The notes under the pieces were generated by a model that was not told the DNA's origin, did no database searches, and was given only the letters and a program-made list of their open reading frames with translations. The translations under genes were made by a program, and so were the position numbers. Below, piece after piece: positions 1 to 11,215 of a DNA stretch of 64,000 nt (positions are counted from its first letter, which is position 1; each line of letters opens with the position of its first letter). The DNA lies in the NCBI GenBank assembly GCA_030710605.1, contig CP092880.1, positions 9,910,072-9,974,071 on the forward strand, in the 5' to 3' direction. This DNA comes from Cordylochernes scorpioides (lineage: Eukaryota > Arthropoda > Arachnida > Pseudoscorpiones > Chernetidae).

Positions 1-222
1 GTAGTTATGTTTTGGGGCTGTTTGACCAAGTTTTTTGGGATGTTCTACTGTACCAACAAGAAAGAAAAAAAAAACAATAAAATAACCGAGACGTCAATGG
101 TAGCTGGAACCGTCCTAAAGGACCACGGCAACAAATTAAAATTTGAACAGATAAACCGAATTTACTTGACTAAATCAATAGCAACATCACCTTTTAGTTA
201 AACTCTTACCAATCAATGCGAT

Positions 223-328
223 TGGGGAGACACTCTCAACATCACAAAACCCCCATTAAAAAACTAACTGAAAATGCTTCAGTTACTTTTTTAATGGGCG
301 TTTTGTGATGTTATTTGAGGGTGTCTCC
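223..328. repeat. Hairpin (foldback) repeat
   Basis: The left arm (gagacactctcaacatcac, then an aaaacccccattaaaaa stretch) is matched by its inverted complement ending near 328, with a short centre at about 270-280. The arms are about 48 bp and imperfect. It looks like a small palindromic MITE. No second copy was seen in the window, so the family is unknown. Confidence 0.6.
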
Positions 329-339
329 ACACAAAGACC

Positions 340-2325
340 AGGAGATCAGAGGATGTCAACTGGTGGAGAAAGATATGCCCAACAAAAGTGACAACCCGCC
401 GCCAATACAACGAGGCTAAATGCTCTGTAATCAAAGTTAAACGACTCCCAATTACAGCTCGCCCCAGCTGTAACAGCGATATTAAATCTCTAGCCCAGTA
501 CTTACAGTAAATATGGGACTTGGCGTTATGAAAATACTGGGTGGATTCGAACCAAGGGTTTCTCGAGTGTGTGGCCCAGATGGGTAAAATTGATTTATCC
601 AACTAAATTTTAAAAAAGCACAAAGCGTGCGCGCTCTCAGCACTACTAGCCTGATGAAAAAATACAGTGTTCAGTTTCTTTAAACCAATGCCTATGTTCT
701 ATAGCAAAAGATCTATGACCAAAATCTATCTGGCTCATGTGACGGTGTTGGACACGTGTGTTTAATGTGAGTAATTGATGTAGATTTTATGCACTTGGCT
801 ATCTCTCTCTCTTTCTCTCAAAACTTCTATAAACCTATTCTCCTCTTCACTCGAAATTTTGATTTTAAAAAAGCCAAGCTGGGAAGGGGGAAAGAAGGTG
901 ACGTCATTGATGTAATTAATGTTGGAATATTTTGAGCTCCCAAAGTTATTAAAAATAAAAATTGAATTTGAGCAATAAGCAAATGAAAGAAACGTAAATG
1001 AGTATATTTGATTATTATTGGTCATGAATATATTTGCATTTGACTCAATTTCAACAAACGAATCTAGGAAAGTTGGAAGTAAGTTTTCCATTTGTCTTAT
1101 CCAAGATAAGAACGGGGCGTGTGGAACCAAACTTCAATGTTAAATCTACAGATTGAAGGATCGACTGCGAGAAACATCTACGGAAAACTGAAGCTTTATG
1201 TGACGATAAATATAAACGTATGGAGAGAAATTATTTCTACAAGTTTATAAGTCGTAAAGAAGCTGTTACAAGACTATAAACTTTATATTAGATGGTTTGA
1301 GAAATTCTTTCTGCAAACTGGAAGAGTTCCACGACCTAAGAACGGACTGTAAATACTGTGAAAGATTGTCTAGATAGATAGTCCATTGCTCTTTTAGAAT
1401 CCTTTTAGAAATTGCTTTGCACAGTGATGTGCAAGGATCCTACTAATGTGACATAGACGAAATGTGATTGGACGGCATAATGTTGCCCTCACTCCAAATC
1501 CATTAAGCCGCGGCGACGGCGTTATGAGGAACTGATGGGCTGTGTATGGGAGAGAAAGTAGGTCGGCGGCGGCCGCATCCATTTTACATCAGCGGCGGCT
1601 GCAGACCATCGAGCGATGGCCCCACCCCCACCATCTCCGGGTAGCAACCATATGACCTGAGTTCAAAACTGGCATTGAAGCAAGCAGCTGCTTTTTTTTT
1701 TAACACGGAAATGATTCTATGAACCCTGATTTTTTTAAACAATTCCAACCCAGCAGGTAAGTATAAGTAACCAAGCAAGGGCTCTGGAATATTACTAAAT
1801 ACCAATGGCTTCTACAGGAATTAGGCACCTACAGTATAAATAAGCCTTACTCGTCATGTTATCATGGATCATATGTACTTGGAATAAGTATCAGCAACAT
1901 AATGTCTCATTGCGATACAAGACACCCACATTACCGGGATTCTCTAAGTAGGTTTGCTGAGACTGCCTTGACCAACAGCAACCAAACAGAGATACCTCAA
2001 TATACAAGATCACGCCCAGACACAAGGACAAGTATTACATTATGACATTATTACACCATGACTACCATGGCCAGTACTATATGTACTAAGGATAAAAAAT
2101 TTTAAAAAGGTTAGAGTAAAAAAAAATAGGTACACATGTTAAAATTCAGTTTATGGCTCTCTAAGAAATGGTGGATAAGTTTTACAATGTCTACAGTATA
2201 ATGCCAGTGATACCCCCACATGGGTTCAAAAGGAAGAGATATCATCAATTTGAGGTTTCCTTTGACACAACGGCAAGAGATTGTTCTTGCAAATCTTCTG
2301 TCTCAGCGGACGTCATTGAAGGTTG
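340..2325. other. No gene recognised
   Basis: Short open frames only, none resembling a known protein. Degenerate pieces resembling the tail of the SINE family described at 57521 occur near 1845-1905 and 2055-2100 (tatgtacttggaataag, tatgtactaaggataaa). A GGTTCGAATCC-like box B occurs on the minus strand near 545-560 without a convincing tRNA around it. Confidence 0.5.
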
Positions 2326-2329
2326 ATAA

Positions 2330-2412
2330 CTAGTAGCAGTGACAAGAGAGAATCGAACCCGGGTCTTAGCAGTCGAAAACCAACGGTTTAGACCATTTTT
2401 CCACCGACCCCC
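2330..2412 (-). repeat. SINE-C head fragment
   Basis: Reverse complement of the tRNA-like head of the SINE family: box B (GGTTCGATTC) and the box A region (TGGTCTAAACCG) are both present, followed by a C-rich end. The body and tail are missing. Confidence 0.75.
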
Positions 2413-2657
2413 CCCAATTAAAAAAATAACACCATTCCACTAATCCAAGTTTTTTTTTTTTTTTACATCCATCAATTTCTGCTGATTTTTAAGGAGAATT
2501 TTGTCAGTATTCACTTGAATGGTCTTTAAATAGTAGGACGACAAGAGTTCTTAATATAGGGTTTGTTTATCAACAACTAGTGGAAATAGAAAGGAACAAG
2601 TGGAACACCATAAAACTTAGAACATGAATGTGCTGATTATTACATAGACACCAAATA

Positions 2658-2820
2658 CAGTAGAACCTCCCTGTAAAGTACAATACCTAATTGCAGAGCC
2701 AAAGTGTCCTTTAGGGAGAGGTGTCCTCTTACTGGAGAGTTGCTAAATAGTAAAAATGATAATTTTGCAAATGAAAACTGTCCTTTGCAGAGAGGTGTCC
2801 GCTAAAAGGAGGTTCTACTG
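2658..2820 (+). mobile_element. MITE-A copy (TA-flanked, about 165 bp)
   Basis: First copy of the commonest small DNA element here. It starts CAGTAGAACCTCC and ends GGAGGTTCTACTG, terminal inverted repeats flanked by TA on both sides. The interior is conserved: an AAAGTGTCCTTTAGGGAGAG block, a GTAAAAATGGTAATTTTGC block and an AAACTGTCCTTTG block. The TA target and CAGT termini fit a non-autonomous Tc1/mariner/pogo-type element. No transposase lies inside. Confidence 0.85.
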
Positions 2821-2822
2821 TA

Positions 2823-3466
2823 TTAAAAAAAAAAGAAAATGTTTCGGCATTTAAGCATTTTTTTTTTTTTATGTTTGGCAAACAAAATTTACTCATTAAT
2901 TACACACCACAAGAAGTTAATGAGCCATATTTCATGTTTTTTCTTCAAATTCCTCTGGGTATAAGTCTTTCTATTTTCACTAGTGTATATAAAGGGACAA
3001 AAAAAGAATCATTATGTAATCATTTTCTATGTTTAGTTTATTGCCACATTAATATTGATGGCCATTCTAATTAATGATAGCAAAAAAAAAATCACTTTAT
3101 ACGTTTTTTTCCCCACTTTGAAGTTTTTTATTATAATTAGGTTTGTTAATAAAATTAGATATATATACAGTGTAATGTCGTTGTTAATTTGATACCTGCT
3201 AATTCAACACTTGTGGTAATTCAACCATGTTTTTTCATGTTCTGACCTCTACCCTATCAAATAACAAACGCTAATTTGACCAAACAATAATTCAACTGAT
3301 TTTTTTAAATCAAATTTTGATTGCATTAGATAATTCTTGTCTTTATACAAATTTATTGCTCACAATACAATACATGTGGGACACAGCGGCCGTAGTTAGC
3401 GTATGCATACAGTGCTTAAAAGTATTAAGTATTAAATTGTATTATAAATTATGTATTATTTACGAA
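2823..3466. other. AT-rich, no gene recognised
   Basis: Low-complexity AT-rich sequence. The only longer frame (2871-3074, 67 codons) has no recognisable domain. A stretch near 3170-3300 (gctaatttgaccaaacaataattc) may be a decayed DNA-element end. Confidence 0.5.
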
Positions 3467-3477
3467 CGGAAAAATAT

Positions 3478-3547
3478 GTCCATGGTAGCCTAGTGGAAAT
3501 GACATCTGCCCGGTAAGCAGAACACTGTGGGTTCCCATCCCTGGACA
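3478..3547 (+). pseudogene. tRNA-Thr-like (GGT) pseudogene in a hairpin
   Basis: A cloverleaf-like sequence: acceptor GTCCATG pairs with CCTGGAC at six of seven positions; anticodon stem TCTGC/GCAGA encloses loop CCGGTAA (anticodon GGT). Box A (TAGCCTAGTGG) is good. The T-loop reads GTTCCCATCC rather than GTTCRANNCC, and position 33 is C instead of T, so I infer a pseudogene or SINE head. It is bracketed by an inverted repeat, AACGGAAAAATA upstream and TATTTTTCCGTT downstream. Confidence 0.5.
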
Positions 3548-3562
3548 CTTTTATTTTTCCGT

Positions 3563-4217
3563 TTATCATTACTCTTCACAATTCATTCTTTCATACTTCA
3601 TCTCAAGGTTAGAAATGATTGTTATTTCTCCTTGAGATAAATTTTGATTTTTCATTCAAAAGAAACACATGCGAGAGGATAATGTTCAAATGTTGTTTTA
3701 CAGTATTACAATGTGTTGTAAATATCAGCAGTGATGTTGTGCCTGATTTTGTTTACTTTGGGACAATTTTGGCCTAACATAGGTGATGGGTAAACACCGG
3801 CGTAAACATAGGTTTCTTTGAAAGTAACATTCTTCTATTCAAAATAAAAATATCTATTAATAAAATGGCATGCAGAAGAGGTAAGACATGCATGCCTTTT
3901 GAATACTAAAATGCTAAATAGGGTTCTAGCCTAAAGTAAACAACCCTAACAGATATCTTTAAAGAATTTTTTTTTTTTTTATAAATTTTTTTGCCTTTTG
4001 TAAATGTATTTGCTTTTTTTTTCCTAATGTATTTATTCACTTAGATTTAAAATAGTACTTGTAATTTTTCCTTTATTCAAAAATGTTTAAATGCAATTTT
4101 ATCCATCACTAAAAGTGTTAATCATGAAGCATTCTGATAAAATATCTATTAAAGTCCTAATGGTATTAATTTACATTATTAATCAAAATATAATACAACA
4201 GTATTTTCTAAAATATA
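3563..4217. other. No gene recognised
   Basis: AT-rich sequence with T-runs. No coding or repeat signal beyond low complexity. Confidence 0.5.
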
Positions 4218-4383
4218 CAGTAGAACTACCTCTCTGTAAAGGACAACACCTAATTACAGAACCAAAGTATCCTTTAGGGAAAGGTGTGCTCTTACCAGAG
4301 AGTTGTTAAACTGTAAAAATGGTAATTTTGCAAATGAAAACTGTCCTTTGTAGAGAGGTGTCTGCTAAATGGAGGTTCTACTA
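4218..4383 (+). mobile_element. MITE-A copy
   Basis: Full-length MITE-A with mutated termini: AGAACTACCTCTCTG at the left and TTCTACTATA at the right. The interior matches the family. Confidence 0.8.
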
Positions 4384-4400
4384 TATTATGTATGTTATAT

Positions 4401-4521
4401 TTTCATAGAGATTATTTATCATCATCATTTGCTAGTTGTTATATATTCATATTTTCATAGAGATTGTTTATCATCATCATTTGCTGTATAAATAATCTCT
4501 ATGAAAATATGAATATATAAC
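4401..4521. repeat. Tandem plus inverted repeat
   Basis: A unit containing ttttcatagagatt and tatcatcatcatttgct occurs twice in direct order (about 4401 and 4449). It is then followed by an inverted copy (aatctctatgaaaatatg) ending at 4521, forming a 28-bp-arm hairpin. Confidence 0.7.
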
Positions 4522-4526
4522 AATGT

Positions 4527-4985
4527 ACTTTAATTATATATATGAATGTATCCTAGAGAGAAAAAGTCCACTATCAGTGAATGTTATGATCAAATAATGC
4601 AACTAACTTTAATTCAACTGAAAGCTGTAGGGGTGTAGAATGAAAGACTGTAAGTTTTATTATAGAGGCAGCGGGGTTTATCTATGTGATGTATTGACAG
4701 CCACAATGGAGAAAACAGGAAAGGAACAACCAGCTTGTAGAATACTGCTGAGTTCATTCCTTCAGCCATTGTTCTCTTGTCAAGGAGACAAATCCTGGAG
4801 GTATCTCCGGCAGAGAGAAAGCCTGACAGATACCTCTACTAGAAAGTTGCACGTGAGATGGATTATGTATTTCCACGTTTATTTTATACTTTTCTCTTAG
4901 CCTCCTAATGCCTAATAGTTCTAATATGAAAAGATAAAAAGTGAGGGAAGAGAAAAGGCTAGCCAGTAAAATGAAAAATGGTACA
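4527..4985. other. No gene recognised
   Basis: Frames of 78-90 codons on both strands lack recognisable motifs. No repeat family from elsewhere in the window matches. Confidence 0.4.
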
Positions 4986-4989
4986 TTCA

Positions 4990-5190
4990 TTTTGGCAATT
5001 TATATGGGAAAAATCACTATCAATCAGAATAAATGTCAATTAAATGTTGATTTAGGTTTATTCCAGGATAATAGTTAATCCATTTTCTTAATAAATCATG
5101 ACCAAGCCAACCATGTACTTATTTTGGGGCTGTTGGCCCTCATCAGCATGGTACAGGCTGTCAAGTTGATATGCCATGTTTTCACTGTCC
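4990..5190 (-). mobile_element. Degenerate hammerhead element (RZ-D2)
   Basis: Minus-strand decayed copy of the 56371-56751 element. The hammerhead-like part is at 5111-5151: stem I CCATG/CATGG is intact, CTGATGA and the GGGCCAACAGCCC hairpin are intact, but GAAAC has become CAAAA, so activity is unlikely. Flanking pieces (ttattccaggataa, cttaataaatcatg) match the family. Confidence 0.65.
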
Positions 5191-5264
5191 TCTATAACTG
5201 CCACAGTGAATATAAATGTTGCTTCTATGTAATTTTTGGATACCGGAAAGCCAAGCAGAAAAAA

Positions 5265-5560
5265 TGGGCGCCTCAACAATTGAAATTTTTGAATGTTATT
5301 TTAAAATGTTGGATACCTCAACAATGGAAAAAATTGAACATATTTATAATTTGGGAATCCAACAATGAAGACTATTTTGAAAATAAGAAAAGTTGAATAC
5401 CTCAACAATGGAGAAATTTGAACATATTTATAATTTGGGAACCCAACAATGGTGAAGATTTTGAAAATGAGAAATGTCATAACAATGGAGAGAGTTGAAA
5501 TTTTTTGAGACATTGGGTAACCCAGCAATTATTTGAAAATGTTGGATACCTAAAACAAAG
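5265..5560. repeat. Imperfect tandem repeat
   Basis: Repeated blocks of roughly 45-110 bp share cctcaacaatgga, attgaacatatttataattt and gggaaccaacaatg variants. At least three units are visible. It is non-coding, and the frames on both strands are by-products of the repeat. Confidence 0.7.
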
Positions 5561-5704
5561 GGAAATATTGAACATCCAGGGTATCCCCCTTGGGTTACTA
5601 CTTAGTACTTAGATTAACCATCTATGGTGATTGGAAAAGACAACTGCAATGTTTACAGGTTTAACTGCTAGGTGACAAGTACCCTGTTACCACTTTGCTG
5701 CCAA

Positions 5705-6030
5705 CTCCGCCTTTGCCGGTCCCAAGCCCGGATGAAAAAGGAGGAGGGGGAGCAGTAACAAGCTCGCTAAAAAACCTGGGCTCAGCTGGCCCGGCTGATA
5801 GTACCCTGTTAGGGCTCCTAATCCAGGGATACAGGATGAGCAGCATTTGTACTCCATGTTAGGAGTGGCTGCACATGGCGTCTGTTCCTCATGTCAGAGG
5901 CAGCCATTTCTTTTGGAGCTAAGTCGGCCTTCCACTGAGTAGTGCTCCCATTCTTAATGACAAAGACAGACGCATTCTACTTCACTCAGTACCCTAATAT
6001 GATTGAGTGGAGATAAGAAAGAAGAAAAAG
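5705..6030 (+). mobile_element. Half-LINE retroposon HL-E, copy 1
   Basis: A 326-bp element with a G/C-rich head (ctccgcctttgccggtccc) and a tail ending gagataagaaagaaga. The tail is the 3' end of a LINE seen with coding sequence at 25849-26115. The flanks are an exact 13-bp duplication, ACTTTGCTGCCAA, at 5692-5704 and 6031-6043, which shows target-primed insertion as one unit. The head is not coding. I infer a non-autonomous element, or internally deleted LINE, mobilised by its partner LINE. Confidence 0.85.
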
Positions 6031-6236
6031 ACTTTGCTGCCAATGATAGGAAGAGTTGGACTTATGAAAGAATAAGGTGAGGGGTTTAGAAGCAAAAACT
6101 CTGCAGCATTTATTTACCTAATCAGGTCAGTGACAAACCACAGCTTTGGCCAATACAGAACACCTACTTGGAGACTATAGATGGTGCACAGTTTTTGTAT
6201 CCATTTTGATGGGATTGGTTTTATTTTGAAATAGCT

Positions 6237-6366
6237 ACAAGAAAATAAGACCAATAGCCAAATAAGCTAATAGTGTGTGATGTTTCGGTAACGGTTATGA
6301 AGATGGTAACAATGCTGTTACTGAAACGTCACACACTATTTATTTATTTGGTCTTATTACCTTGTG
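6237..6366. mobile_element. Foldback element FB-B copy
   Basis: Palindromic family with arms containing GTGTGTGACGTTTCGGTAAC on one side and GTTACCGAAACGTCACAC on the other. This copy is short, with a nearly closed centre (about 6300-6315). See 39426 for the best-preserved structure. Confidence 0.8.
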
Positions 6367-6369
6367 TTT

Positions 6370-6685
6370 AAATTTGCTATAGAAGAAAACATTCTAATGT
6401 CAATTCATCTGATGAGTTAACATCTTGAGCCTCATCCAACATGATTATTATATTGATCTAATCTAACTAACCACCAGGTCAACTATCTCAATGCAGAGAT
6501 TTCTTAGAATTTGGATTCAACATTGAAATCAATGGGTAATAAGAGAACAAAAGATGCCTGAAGTATATTTAAAAATGGGGTGAAACCATCAGGGCAGTTC
6601 AACTACTGATGAGCCAAGACTCTCCCAATATATCTCAAAGCCCAGGAACAATAAAAAAATTATTTTAGTAAAAAAAAAATTGTGG
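6370..6685. other. No gene recognised
   Basis: Non-repetitive sequence apart from short motifs. No open frame of note. Confidence 0.4.
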
Positions 6686-6871
6686 TAATTAAACACAAGG
6701 TAATACAAGAAAATAAGACCTAATCCAAATAAATAGTGTGTGATGTTTTGGTAACAGTGTTGTTACCATCATCAGACCTATTACACTGTTCCCAAAGAGT
6801 CCCACACTATTTATTTATTTGGATTTGGTCTTATTACCTTGTGTTTATAATCTATAATCCAAATTGTACCT
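6686..6871. mobile_element. Foldback element FB-B copy
   Basis: Both arms are present (acacaaggtaat...ttaccttgtgttt), with a mutated right hammerhead-like arm (cccaaagagtcccacac). The one-sided tail ataatctataatccaaattg follows the right arm. Confidence 0.85.
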
Positions 6872-6979
6872 ATCATTGTGGTAAATAATTTTATATTCTT
6901 ATAAACATAAACCCTGGGTAGTTCTTATATTTAATTGTTTCTTCTTCATGTGGTATACTTAAAATAAAGGGCAGCCCTA

Positions 6980-7740
6980 CTCACTATGATTAACTTGGCC
7001 ATGTGTACTTGGGATAAGTAATAATAACAATTTTAGATGGATATAGGTAGACATTTTTCCAGGATGAAAAGTCACCTCTTCCATCAAAATAGACACACCA
7101 GACTAAGCTCCATTTATCGACAATCTCTGAAATCTCAGATTGGATACAAAGCCACAATTCAGAACACCCACCTGGAGACTACAGTTTCAGACTATGGTCC
7201 TCATTAGTCCAGGTCAGGCTTTGATCTCATGAGATCCACAAGGGTTTTGTGACAATGTGCCAAAGGTAATATGTCCATTGCTACCACCACAACCACAATC
7301 ATCCAAAAAATCACCAATCTGAAAGCAGCTGATATGGCTGGTATTTGACTATATACTGTGGGTTGATATATATTTGATATTGTTGGCCCCAATGAAAATA
7401 TACTTTTCCTGCTCTTCAAAATTACCTGGATAATCTTTCCCTCTCTCTTAGCCATGTGACAATGTGGCGAAAAAGCTCTGCGTTTATGGTGATGGGAGAG
7501 GATAGAAATAAGTAACCCCTATTGGGGTATTGGTAAAAGCCAAGAATCACACTTTACATGATGGTGATGTTTCAATCGAGAATGCAGCAGAGAATGTTGG
7601 TTTATCGATGGAAAATAAGTCAACGAGTATTAGTTTGAATCTACAAACAATGAATAGATATGTCTATTTGTCCATGTTGAGCGGCAGCGATACAAATTAG
7701 GCTGCAGAAAAAGTGAAAATTTAGGCGGATCAGGTAAAAG
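6980..7740. other. No gene recognised; SINE tail remnant
   Basis: 6985-7025 resembles the SINE-C tail (gtgtacttgggataag). The remainder contains an 83-codon minus frame (7204-7455) with a hydrophobic stretch but no recognisable family. Confidence 0.4.
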
Positions 7741-8900
7741 CCATGAAACAAGAGAAGAACTCCACATCTTTCATCCCTGTAATCCAGCAAAGAGGAAAAG
7801 ATCTGATGCTAAAAGCCAGAGAGCCAAGATCACAAAGTCAGATGCCAGCAGTCCAAAGTCAACTGGACAGACATGATAGACCAGGACAGACAGGTTGGTA
7901 TTCCATAGCCTTTGTCAAGAACAAGTTGAAGATGTTGAACAAGGCCAGATCACAGCAGCATTGTTCAACCAGTGGTGATATGCCGAATGGTACGCAGACT
8001 TCCATCCTGTGCACTATATGAAAACTTTGAAGGAGATGCTGGGGAAGGGATTCGTCTACCAGCTAATTAAAATGTTCTCCTGCCATATTGGACTGGCCAG
8101 CATTGAGAAGGTGGAGCCCCTGGTGGAGCAAAGTCTCACCATCAACAAAAACTTCCTCAGGGCATTCCCGTACAAAAAGAAGGTGGAGAAAATTGTAATT
8201 GGGGACCTTCCTATCACTGTGAAGGAGGAGAACATTATCTTAACCTTGTGACCATATTGCTGGGTTGTCTCCCTAGTCTATGAAGTGGTATCCTGTGACA
8301 GCTAGACCTGGACCATCAGCAACAGGGAGGCCTTCATCCTTCTGAATGAAGCACGGAAACTCCACCAGCTCCCTGCTAAGTTGGGAATCATCTCCAAATG
8401 AGAGTTCACACCTGCCTACATCACCTACGGCATGAAGTATAGCAGGTGTCACCCCCAAGGACATCAGTGAGCCATCTGCCCCTTCAGAATCCAAAGGAAG
8501 TCATCCTTCCCATCTTCAGGACACCCAAAGTGGACCAGTGTCAACACCTATACACAGATCTGCAGTGCCTACATCAGCTGCGGAAGATATTAAAACCAAC
8601 CAGGTAATCTCTGCGACAACATCAAGCCCTACTGAGTCTTCACCTGCAGCATGCCATCCCATATCCCTCCAAGAAACTTCAAACACTGAGCCTTCTGCTC
8701 CAGAGATGAGCACCAGCCCATTGCCATCACTACCATTGCCCTTCCTCAACCACTTGCATCAAGTGGCCTCTGCCATAGCACATGTCAGAGACAAGGGCTC
8801 CAACCTAGGGAGGCAGGAGGCTGTCCAACTTCAGGGTGGTGGCTTGTTACAGCTAGCAAATTCCAGACATCCCTTCATTGAAGGATCTGGTGTGAATTTG
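7741..8900 (+). pseudogene. LINE ORF1 (gag-like) pseudogene
   Basis: Three consecutive plus-strand pieces (7743-8021, 8009-8251, 8538-8930) belong to one decayed protein split by frameshifts and stops. In the middle piece, KKKVEKIVIGDLPITVKEENI resembles the RNA-binding part of LINE ORF1 proteins. The sequence after it (8290-8500) reads, with frameshifts, as an EAFILLNEA-type segment followed by a CCHC knuckle (Y/CSRCH, QGH, then C). The 3' piece is Ser/Thr/Pro-rich. ORF1 binds element RNA in the cytoplasm. Which LINE in the window it belongs to is unknown. Confidence 0.65.
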
Positions 8901-8944
8901 TTAAAATTTTATTCCATTGAACTTATGTGAATGTCAATAAACTT

Positions 8945-9500
8945 TGTTAATTGTCACATCTCGCTCTCTCAAAATACCATTTTATCTATAACCCCTTAGA
9001 GAAACTATAAATCCAATGACAATCACCTGGTTCAAATCACATTAATAGGTACCGCTCAGCAAGAGCAACCTAGTTCATGATAATTGAAACAGTGAATAAT
9101 ATGTGAAGGTTATTCACATATTAAACAAAAATTTAACGCGGAATTCAATCCCGGTTCATGACTGTCGGGAATCGAGTGTGTTACCCTCTCATCCACCAAC
9201 TATTATGACAATCCCCCAATGATATTTAATGCTAAAATATAATTATGAGGTGAAAGAGTTGTTCTTATTGGCTCCCAGTTCCACAAGATTCCAGGCATGT
9301 TTGTGCAGAGGCATAGAGAATCAAGAGAGGAGGCATATATGAACATTATTAAATATTTATTGACATTTATTTTCCTATTTTATATTATTTCAATCATTAA
9401 TTCATATTATAAATTATAATTTTATTTTTAAAAAAGTTTAGTATGTCTCTCATAGCTTTGTTCCGAAACTTGTGAAAATTGGGAATCAATAAAGATAAGG
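8945..9500. other. No gene recognised
   Basis: AT-rich sequence. The aataaa at about 8936 follows the LINE ORF1 remnant and might be its polyadenylation signal. Confidence 0.35.
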
Positions 9501-9575
9501 CACAATTTAGATTAGAGATTAGAACTACAAGGTAATAAGACCAAAATATTTATTTGGGTGTGTTATCTTGTAGGG
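9500..9575. mobile_element. FB-B remnant
   Basis: One arm only: acaaggtaataagaccaaa, followed directly by tatttatttgggtgtgttat. The centre has been lost. Confidence 0.55.
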
Positions 9576-9754
9576 AATCAATAACAGAAACACTTTCCCC
9601 CTCTCAAATATATTTTAGCATTAAAACTATCTCACACAGTGCTGAGACACTAGATTCCAATCATTCCAAGTGAATAAAGTGGAGATTTAATGCTCAATCT
9701 ACAAACTGACCTGGAATGAAAGCCACTAAACCTTATTTAAGTTTTATCATAATA

Positions 9755-9947
9755 ATAAGGCACAATTTGGATTATAGTTTAAAAAAACAAGGTAATAAGA
9801 CCAAATCCAAATAAATAAATAGTGTGTGAAGTTTCGGTAACAGTGTTTTTACCATCTTCATTCAGTACTTTTGTCTGATGATGACAACGCTGTTACCCAA
9901 ATGTCACACACTATTTATTTATTTGGATTTGGTCTTATTACCTTGTG
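9755..9947. mobile_element. Foldback element FB-B copy with TSD
   Basis: The left end carries the one-sided tail (aaggcacaatttggattatag); the right end stops at ttaccttgtg. It is flanked by an exact 13-bp duplication, TTTTATCATAATA (9742-9754 and 9948-9960). This length is unlike TA-type DNA transposons and suggests insertion by reverse transcription. Confidence 0.85.
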
Positions 9948-10213
9948 TTTTATCATAATATTTTATTATCATTATCTATAGGTGTTCTTCAATAGATGAG
10001 GTGTTGACCACAAAAAGCATTAAACCTTCCAAAATATGTGATAGGCAAGATCCCATCTGAATAGGCTTAGGTAAACCTTGAGTCATAAGATAAGTTATCG
10101 ATAAAAAAAATCATTTTTATCTGCACACTTGAGGCTTTTGCCCCACATATATGAACTGGCAGAATACAATATCTATATATATATAGTAGGATACTCTTTA
10201 ACTTCACACACTA

Positions 10214-10607
10214 CAGTAGAACCTCCCTGTAAAGGAAAACTAATTGCAAGGCCAAAGTGTCCTTTAGGGAGAGATGTCCTCTTACTGGAGAGTTGCTAAA
10301 TTGTAAAAATGTTAATTTTGCAAATGAAAACTGTCCTTTGTAGAGAGGTGTCCTCTTACTGGAGAGTTGCTTATTTGTAAAAATGTTATTTTGCAAATGA
10401 AAACTGTCCTTTGTAGAGGTGTCCTCTTACCGGAGAGTTGGTAAATTGTAAAAATGTTAATTTTGCGAATGAAAACTGCCCTTTTTAGAGAGGTGTCCTC
10501 TTACCGGAGATTTGGTAAATTGTAAAAATATTAATTTTGCAAATGAAAACTGTCCTTTGTAGAGAGGTGTCTGCTATTAGGATGTCTGCTAAAGGGAGGT
10601 TCTACTG
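10214..10607 (+). mobile_element. Expanded MITE-A with internal tandem repeat
   Basis: Intact TIRs (CAGTAGAACCTCC / GGAGGTTCTACTG) and TA flanks, but 394 bp long instead of about 165. A unit of about 74 bp running from GTCCTCTTAC through GAAAACTGTCC is present four times (unit starts near 10277, 10351, 10422, 10496). Amplification took place within the element. Confidence 0.85.
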
Positions 10608-10879
10608 TAGTAGGATTTTCTTAATTTCATATCAATTTACATTTACAATTTTTTTTATAATTGGGACTGAAAATTTTGTTTAGTTTTCAGGCAAGTTCCA
10701 GTTAGTGAAATTTTTATGCATCACCAGCACCATCCTGACAAAAGAGAGATCAAGTGGCTAAAGGAGATCTAATGAATCATTCTAGGAGTTTAATTGCTAG
10801 CCTTGAGTCAATGCTTAATGTAAGTTTGTCCCCAGTGGACAGCACACTATGTGCCAATATTTACGAAGACAAATTATGG

Positions 10880-11215
10880 GGCATATCAGAAAGTAAAAAA
10901 CAGTACCAAAGTGAAATTGTACTAGATCAGATAGTAACATTTAGAAAATGGCATCTCCTGATTGTGCAACTGAAAGTTGTTGATGACATGTGCTAGCTGT
11001 CAGGATAAACATCAATTTACTGTTGGATATTTTTTTTATTCCAAAGAATATTGACCAAATAGCCTTTCTTGATAAAATAAAGCCAGCCATGTACTCATTT
11101 CAGGCTGTTGGACTTTTGTCAACTTGCTGTACCTCAACAACCAAAAAAAAACTTGATCCTAGAAGCTTCCTGAAATATTAAGGAAAGGGTATTTAAGGCC
11201 AAAAAAGTACAATAT
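10880..11215 (-). mobile_element. Degenerate hammerhead element (RZ-D2)
   Basis: Shares with 56371-56751 the blocks ggcatctcctgattgtgcaa and gaaagttg, the stretch catcaattta/ttattcc, and catgtactcatttcaggctg. The hammerhead core near 11088-11135 is heavily mutated, with the CTGATGA motif gone. Confidence 0.6.

Noticed and set aside
545..600. tRNA-like box B on the minus strand
   Set aside because: No matching box A at normal distance and no cloverleaf could be drawn.
5661..5846. Frame MLLILYPWIRSPNRVLSAGP, repeated at 12158 and 36891
   Set aside because: It recurs because it is the head of the HL-E retroposon; no conserved start-stop or known domain, and other copies break it.
8538..8930. 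130-codon frame as a stand-alone gene
   Set aside because: It continues, across frameshifts, the LINE ORF1-like sequence upstream; the Ser/Thr/Pro-rich part fits the ORF1 tail.
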